From an uncultured bacterium (lineage in GTDB: Bacteria > Krumholzibacteriota > Krumholzibacteriia > LZORAL124-64-63), in assembly GCA_903847545.1 (NCBI GenBank), contig CAINDZ010000312.1:1-8475 (forward strand): a stretch of 8,475 nt of DNA, in the 5' to 3' direction. The position numbers were made by a program, and so were the translations under genes. The notes below the pieces were generated by a model. It saw only the letters and a program-made list of their open reading frames with translations, had not been told where the DNA came from and did not search any database. Shown piece by piece: positions 4,725 through 8,475 of the stretch. Each line of letters opens with the position of its first letter. Position 1 is the stretch's first letter.

Positions 4725-5774
4725 GTGGAACGCGAGCGGTTGATCAGCCTGGCGGTGATCGTGCGCGACGAGGCGGCGGCGCTGCCCCGCCTCCTGGAGG
4801 GACACCGTGCCCTGTACGACGAGGCCGTCGTGGTCGACACGGGTTCGCGCGACGGCTCGCCCGCCGTTGCGCAGCGGCTGGGGGCGCGGGTGGCGTCGTT
4901 CACCTGGTGCGACGACTTCAGCGCCGCGCGCAATGCGGCGCTCGCGCTCTGCTCCTGTCCGTGGGTGCTCGTCCTGGACGCCGACGAGCACGTCTCCGTG
5001 GACGACCAGGCCGCGCTGCGGGGCCTGGTCGCCGCCGCCGAGCCCGGCGGGATCGCGCTGCCCCAATGGAACTACAGTGACGACCCCGGCCTGCCCGGCT
5101 GGCTGCCGGTCGAGCGGTCACGGGCGGTCGAGGCCCGGGGCGCCCCGGGCTACGTCGTGGCGCACCAGGTGCGCGTCTTTCCCGCCGACCCTCGCCTGCG
5201 TTACGCGGGGCGCGTGCACGAGAACATCGAGGCGGCCATCGTCGCCGCGGGACTGTCGGTCCAGCGGGCGGAGATTCCGATCCACCACCAGGGACATCGG
5301 GGAAACCCGGGTCGCGAGGCCGCCCGCCTGGCCCGCGACGGCCACCTGCTGCGCCTGAAGCTGCACGAGGAGCCCGCCAGCCCGCGTGCCCGCTATGAAA
5401 TGGCCGTGCAGCTGCTGCAGGAGGGGCAGCCCGACCTGGCCCGGCGGCTGCTCGAGGCGCTGGTGGCCGCGGCGCCCGACGGCGTGCGCGCCTTCGAGGC
5501 CTGGGGGTTGCTCGGGCGGCTGGCAGTGGCCGGGGGCGACCACGAGGCCGCCCTGGCGGCCAGCCTGCGGGCGGTGGCGTTGAGGCCCGACCTGGCCGAG
5601 GGCTGGCTGGATCTCATCCGCGTCCGGTGGCTGGGGGGTGACCAGGTCGGCGCCCGGGAGGCCCTCGCCGAGTTCGCCCGCCTGTTCCCGCGGGACCCGC
5701 GATTGGCGGCCCTGACGGCTCAAGTTCAAGCCCCGAATGCCGATAACGGCAACAGGGGCGGCCCGTGCGCCTGA
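4725..5774 (+). CDS. Family 2 glycosyltransferase with TPR-like C-terminus (second copy)
   Basis: This is a paralogue of the preceding gene, 349 residues from the GTG at 4725. The same signposts recur: SLAVIVRDEAAAL (8-20), DTGSRD (38-43), WCDDFSAARN (61-70), DADE (85-88), RVHEN (163-167) and PIHHQGH (185-191). They are followed by helical TPR-like repeats (EMAVQLLQEGQPDLARRLLEALVAAAPDG, AALAASLRAVALRPDLAEGWLDLIRVR). The acceptor-side segments differ from the first copy (WNYSDDPGLPGWLP against INYTDQPSHLEWRP), so the two may add different sugars or act on different acceptors. The start is chosen because GGAGG (4716-4720) lies four bases before the GTG at 4725; an in-frame GTG at 4722 is too close to it. 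The gene follows its neighbour by 10 bases. A sigma-28 promoter for the next gene is embedded in its last 60 bases. Confidence 0.88.
   Translation: MERERLISLAVIVRDEAAALPRLLEGHRALYDEAVVVDTGSRDGSPAVAQRLGARVASFTWCDDFSAARNAALALCSCPWVLVLDADEHVSVDDQAALRGLVAAAEPGGIALPQWNYSDDPGLPGWLPVERSRAVEARGAPGYVVAHQVRVFPADPRLRYAGRVHENIEAAIVAAGLSVQRAEIPIHHQGHRGNPGREAARLARDGHLLRLKLHEEPASPRARYEMAVQLLQEGQPDLARRLLEALVAAAPDGVRAFEAWGLLGRLAVAGGDHEAALAASLRAVALRPDLAEGWLDLIRVRWLGGDQVGAREALAEFARLFPRDPRLAALTAQVQAPNADNGNRGGPCA
5720..5746 (+). promoter_or_regulatory. Near-consensus sigma-28 (FliA) promoter for the flgM-like gene
   Basis: TCAAGTTC (5720-5727), an 11-base spacer and GCCGATAA (5739-5746) match the extended FliA consensus TAAAGTTT-N11-GCCGATAA at 14 of 16 positions, with a perfect -10 and exact spacing. 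It lies within the coding end of the second glycosyltransferase and about 110 bases upstream of the FlgM-like start. This fits the known class III transcription of flgM in other bacteria, where sigma-28 drives its own inhibitor. Confidence 0.82.
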
Positions 5775-5786
5775 TCGGCATCAGGC
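5769..5786 (+). promoter_or_regulatory. Stem-loop over the glycosyltransferase stop codon / flgM leader
   Basis: GCCTGAT-CGGC-ATCAGGC forms seven perfect pairs with a four-base loop. The TGA stop of the second glycosyltransferase lies within the left arm. No T-run follows, so termination is unlikely. It would be near the 5' end of the sigma-28-driven flgM transcript, where it could protect the RNA or tune translation. Confidence 0.4.
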
Positions 5787-5854
5787 TTGCAATCAGGACC
5801 TCGCAACGCGAACGGCAACCACAGCTTCATACCGGTCAACCAGGCAGGTTCGAG

Positions 5855-6211
5855 ATGGCCATGGACAAGATCAACGGGTCGCCGCTGCTGCGGCAGGGGA
5901 TCCTGGACCGGTTCCGCGGCGCCGAGCGCGGCGCGGGCCAGGCGGGAACCAACCCGGGCGCGGTCACCGACCCGTCCACCGGACCCGCGGCCGACAAGGC
6001 GGACATCAGTGATGCCGCCCGTCGCCTGATCGACCTGAGGCAGGCTGTGGACACCGGGCGCCGCGCGCTGGCGGAGCTGCCGGACGTGCGACCGGAAAAG
6101 GTCGCGGCCGCACGGGAACGGCTGGCCACCGGCTTCTACAACTCGGTCGAGGTCCGCGACGCTGTCGCTGAACGCGTGGCTGGCGTCATCGCCGGCATCG
6201 ACGGCCTGTAG
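5855..6211 (+). CDS. flgM: FlgM-like anti-sigma-28 factor
   Basis: Small protein of 118 residues resembling FlgM, which binds FliA (sigma-28) in the cytoplasm and is exported through the completed hook-basal body to release late gene expression. The N-terminal half (MDKINGSPLL, then Gly/Pro/Ala-rich residues 22-46) looks disordered, as known for FlgM. The C-terminal half has the family landmarks: ADISDAARRL (49-58), PDVRPEKVAAARERLATGFYN (76-96) and a final amphipathic helix VRDAVAERVAGVI. A stretch of about 17 residues (59-75) separates the first two landmarks and makes the protein longer than the roughly 97-residue enteric FlgM. The ATG at 5855 follows AGGCAGG by six bases; an in-frame ATG at 5861 and a GTG at 5765 are less likely. 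The gene is driven by the sigma-28 promoter at 5720 and ends at the terminator at 6252. The assignment rests on motifs and context only. Confidence 0.75.
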   Translation: MAMDKINGSPLLRQGILDRFRGAERGAGQAGTNPGAVTDPSTGPAADKADISDAARRLIDLRQAVDTGRRALAELPDVRPEKVAAARERLATGFYNSVEVRDAVAERVAGVIAGIDGL

Positions 6212-6251
6212 ACCCGAGCTCAGCGGTCGGCGTTCACCGCCGCCGCAACCT

Positions 6252-6285
6252 GAAGAGGGATTCCGCTCGCGGGGTCCCTTTTCTT
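6252..6285 (+). terminator. Intrinsic terminator after the flgM-like gene
   Basis: AGGGATTCCG pairs with CGGGGTCCCT over ten positions (two G-U) around a CTCG loop. The stem extends four further pairs outward into the adjoining A and T bases. TTTTCTT follows the core stem. It begins about 40 bases after the stop codon. Confidence 0.85.
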
Positions 6286-6298
6286 GTTGCACGGGATG

Positions 6299-6312
6299 GT
6301 AAAAAATTTTAC
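6299..6312 (+). promoter_or_regulatory. AT-rich palindrome, promoter-like region of the kinase gene
   Basis: GTAAAAAATTTTAC is a 14-base near-palindrome (GTAAAA and TTTTAC as arms, AA in the centre) and the most AT-rich stretch of the window. It lies between the terminator and the kinase start. A weak sigma-70-like pair, TTGCAC (6288-6293) and TACAGT 17 bases on (6311-6316), overlaps it. It may be an operator over a promoter, but no regulator is identified. Confidence 0.35.
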
Positions 6313-6362
6313 AGTTGCAGGGCCCTTCCGCGCGCCAAACCCAACCGGACGGCGGCCTTGCG

Positions 6363-8475
6363 ATGATCGACGGGAAGCTCTTCGACCTGCCGGGACCCTG
6401 GCCCGCCGATGCGGTGTGGCTGGGGCCGGCCGGCTGGCCGGACGCCCAACCCGCGGTGGGCCCCGAGAGCCCGAGGCACCGGGACCCCGCCGAGGCGCTG
6501 GCCTGGCTGTCGGCCGCCACGCAGGCCGACGTCGCGCGGTCGCGCCTGGTCATCATCCACCAGGACGCCTTCGCCGGCCATGACGGCGCCGACCGTCTCG
6601 CCGGCTGGCTCGAGTCCCTCACCGCCCTGCGCGCGCCGCTGCTGCCGGTGCTGCTGCACGGCGACCTGCCCGCGCCGCAACTGGTCGAGTTCTTCCGCGC
6701 CGGTCTCTTCGATGCGATGGCCGTCCCCGTGGCGCGCGCCGCGTGGGTCAACATGCTCATCCGCGCCGAGAAGCAGTTCGAGCGGCGGCACCAGGGGCGC
6801 CTGCTGCTGGCTTCGGCCGGCCGCACGCGCGAGACCCTGCGCAGGCTGCAGCGCGAACTGGGGCAGGAGCAGGAGTCGCCGGCCGAGTTGCTGCGCGCAC
6901 GCGACAGCCTGCAGACGGCCAACCGGCAATTGAGCGACGCCATGGCCGAGTTGTCGCTGCTGTACCGCTTCGGCCGCGAGCTGAGCGCCGCCAGCAACTG
7001 GGACGCCGTGCTGCGCGAGATCCTCAGCAGCCTGACGGGATTCGTCGGCGCCGGCGGCGCCGCCCTGGTGCTGCGCGCGGCCGCGGGCGGCACGTACTCG
7101 CCGCGCCAGACCTGGCAGTGGGAAGAGAGCGCTTGGGACAAGGTGCTGGTGAACCTGCAGGACCAGGTCGACGCGGCGGTGGCCGAGAGCATCCTCGCGC
7201 CCGGCGTCTTCCGGGTCGAGCCCGGGCGTGAACCCGGGGGCTCGACGGGCCAGCGCCTGATCGCCCTGCCGCTGGAGCACCAGGACGCGCGCCTGGGCTA
7301 CCTGCTGCTGCTGTTCGTCAGTCCCGAGGCGCGCGACGCCGTGTCGCGCCGCTACCTGCCGTTCCTGCAGGCCGTGCGCGTGGTGCTGGCCGAGGAGATC
7401 GCCGGCGCGCAGCACTCCGACCGCGTGCGCGAGGTGGGCGCGTTCAACGCGCGCGTGCTGCAGACCGTCAGCAGCGCCATCTGGGTCATCGACGAGCGCG
7501 GGCGCACCGTCTATTGCAACCGCGCGGGGCAGCAGATGCTGACCGGGCAGGTGCTGGACGAGACGACGCCCGAGGAGTTCCTGTTCCGCGTCGGCCGCGG
7601 TCGTGGCGCCGCGCCCGAGCCGGCGCCCGGGATGCCCGAGCTGTTCCTTGACGCGCGCCTGGCGCTGGACGGCGCGTCCGGCCCCGTGCTGGCCGCGCTG
7701 CGGGACGCGACCGAGGCCGGGTTCCAGGGCGAGGGCGAGATCCGTCGCGACGACGGCGCCGCGATCCCGGTGCAGCTGCAGACCTCGTTCATGCCGGGGC
7801 GGCTGCCCGGCGAGCAGTGGCTGGTGGTCGTGGCCGAGGACCTGCGTCCCGCCCGCCGCCTCGAGAGCGAACGCCTGCGCGCCGGCCGCCTGCAGACGCT
7901 GGTCGAGATGTCCGCCACGCTGGCCCACGAGATCCGCAACCCGCTGGCCGGCCTGAGCGCGCAGGCCGAGCTGCTGGCGGCCCAGCTGCCGGATGGCGAC
8001 CCTCGCGTGCGCTACCTGGACGTCATCACGCGCGAGGTCGAGCGCATCAACGAGACCATCACGCGCATGCTCAACTATGTGCGCCCCTACGAGCCGGCGC
8101 TGGGCGCCTGCCCGTTGTGGGAGACGGCCTGCGACGCGCTCGACCTGGTCCGGCCGCGGGCCGCGGCGGCCGCCGTGAGCCTGGCGATCGAGGCCGGCGC
8201 CGAGGCCGACCCGGACACCGCCTTCCTGCTGACGGCCGATGCCGGGCAGCTGAAGCAGGTGCTGCTCAACCTGTTGCTCAACGCCATCGACGCGGCGCCC
8301 GCGGGCGGCCACGTCGCGCTGGCCCTGGCGCGGCATGAGCGCTGTGACCTGCCGGCCGCACGCTCCGGCGGGCATCGCTGGGGCGCCGGCGTCAGCCTCG
8401 AGGTGCGCGACGACGGGCCGGGCTTCCGGGACGGCGACACGTCGCGCCTGTTCCAGCCGTTCTTCACGACGAAGA
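6363..8475 (+). CDS. Sensor histidine kinase, cut at right edge
   Basis: Large cytoplasmic sensor kinase; 704 residues are visible and the frame is open at the window end. Residues 1 to about 135 look like a degenerate receiver domain (VARSRLVIIHQDAF, then LLPVLLHGDLPAPQLVEFFRAGLFDAMAVPV), with no convincing acidic pocket or terminal Lys. A coiled coil (about 140-195) leads to a GAF domain (about 197-345, LLYRFGRELSAASNWDAVLREIL) and a PAS domain (about 362-505, AIWVIDERGRTVYCNRAGQQMLTG). The HisKA H-box is ATLAHEIRNPLAGL with His522. The HATPase shows an N-box LLNLLLNAIDAA (Asn640), a G1 box DDGPGF (about 683-688) and LFQPFFTTK at the cut. There is no membrane segment. The H-box style and FFTTK resemble NtrB/FlrB/FleS kinases that pair with sigma-54 activators, so a flagellar hierarchy role is inferred. 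The ATG at 6363 has a weak SD; an in-frame TTG at 6315 is possible. Confidence 0.9.
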   Translation, partial: MIDGKLFDLPGPWPADAVWLGPAGWPDAQPAVGPESPRHRDPAEALAWLSAATQADVARSRLVIIHQDAFAGHDGADRLAGWLESLTALRAPLLPVLLHGDLPAPQLVEFFRAGLFDAMAVPVARAAWVNMLIRAEKQFERRHQGRLLLASAGRTRETLRRLQRELGQEQESPAELLRARDSLQTANRQLSDAMAELSLLYRFGRELSAASNWDAVLREILSSLTGFVGAGGAALVLRAAAGGTYSPRQTWQWEESAWDKVLVNLQDQVDAAVAESILAPGVFRVEPGREPGGSTGQRLIALPLEHQDARLGYLLLLFVSPEARDAVSRRYLPFLQAVRVVLAEEIAGAQHSDRVREVGAFNARVLQTVSSAIWVIDERGRTVYCNRAGQQMLTGQVLDETTPEEFLFRVGRGRGAAPEPAPGMPELFLDARLALDGASGPVLAALRDATEAGFQGEGEIRRDDGAAIPVQLQTSFMPGRLPGEQWLVVVAEDLRPARRLESERLRAGRLQTLVEMSATLAHEIRNPLAGLSAQAELLAAQLPDGDPRVRYLDVITREVERINETITRMLNYVRPYEPALGACPLWETACDALDLVRPRAAAAAVSLAIEAGAEADPDTAFLLTADAGQLKQVLLNLLLNAIDAAPAGGHVALALARHERCDLPAARSGGHRWGAGVSLEVRDDGPGFRDGDTSRLFQPFFTTK

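Noticed and set aside
3179..4933. A 584-residue open frame on the minus strand opposite the acetyltransferase and glycosyltransferases
   Set aside because: Same GC-driven antisense effect. It crosses three real genes and has no recognisable motif or ribosome binding site.
5765..5854. Upstream GTG start for the FlgM-like protein, adding 30 residues
   Set aside because: The added residues (MRLIGIRLAIRTSQRERQPQ and on) do not resemble FlgM and overlap the preceding gene. The ATG at 5855 has a better spaced SD and starts with a FlgM-like MxxDKI. It stays possible because AGGGG lies before the GTG.
6309..8375. A 688-residue open frame on the minus strand opposite the kinase
   Set aside because: It is a mirror of a high-GC gene; the translation is rich in Arg, Gln, Ala and His and shows no domain. 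The plus strand carries all the kinase motifs in order.
1..8475. CRISPR arrays, tRNA or rRNA genes, insertion sequences, phage or defence genes
   Set aside because: I saw no regularly spaced repeats, no cloverleaf or rRNA signatures, and no transposase or integrase motifs on either strand. The near-repeat between about 1-366 and 972-1340 is the flagellin gene duplication.

Overview
The window is a stretch of chromosomal flagellar DNA from a high-GC (roughly 70% by eye) bacterium with bacterial-type flagella. Codon use is strongly GC-biased throughout and looks homogeneous, so nothing suggests recent transfer. The sequence does not fix the phylum. A high-GC Gram-negative lineage (a deltaproteobacterial-type group or an FCB-type candidate phylum) would fit, but that is inference.

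Left part (1-2431, minus strand): three flagellin genes lie in tandem. The one at the left edge is cut by the window end and is about 93% identical, over its visible 122 residues, to the middle gene. The third, upstream gene (1586-2431) is more diverged and ends at a very clear intrinsic terminator. The middle gene has its own sigma-28-type promoter (TAAA-N15-GACGATAC). No promoter or U-tract terminator is visible between the middle and left genes, so those two are probably cotranscribed. The leaders of these two genes hold several perfect stem-loops whose six-base loops all read A-N-G-G-A-N. One of them displays the Shine-Dalgarno sequence of the middle gene. This is the known shape of high-affinity CsrA/RsmA binding sites and is the most interesting signal in the window.

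Centre (2619-5774, plus strand, divergent from the flagellins): a GNAT-type acetyltransferase overlaps (ATGA) a family 2 glycosyltransferase with a TPR-like tail. It is followed after 10 bases by a second, paralogous glycosyltransferase. Their place beside flagellin genes suggests a flagellin glycan-building or modifying cassette (inference).

Right part (5720-8475, plus strand): a near-consensus sigma-28 promoter lies inside the 3' end of the second glycosyltransferase gene. It drives a FlgM-like anti-sigma-28 gene, which ends at an intrinsic terminator. After a short AT-rich palindromic promoter-like region comes a large cytoplasmic sensor histidine kinase (degenerate receiver-like N-terminus, coiled coil, GAF, PAS, HisKA, HATPase). 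It runs off the right edge and resembles the FlrB/FleS/NtrB-type kinases of flagellar cascades.

Together the genes form a late-flagellar module: filament subunits, probable filament-modifying enzymes, the anti-sigma factor that gates sigma-28, and a kinase that may act higher in the hierarchy. The flagellins appear to be controlled both by sigma-28 and, by inference, by CsrA-type translational repression.
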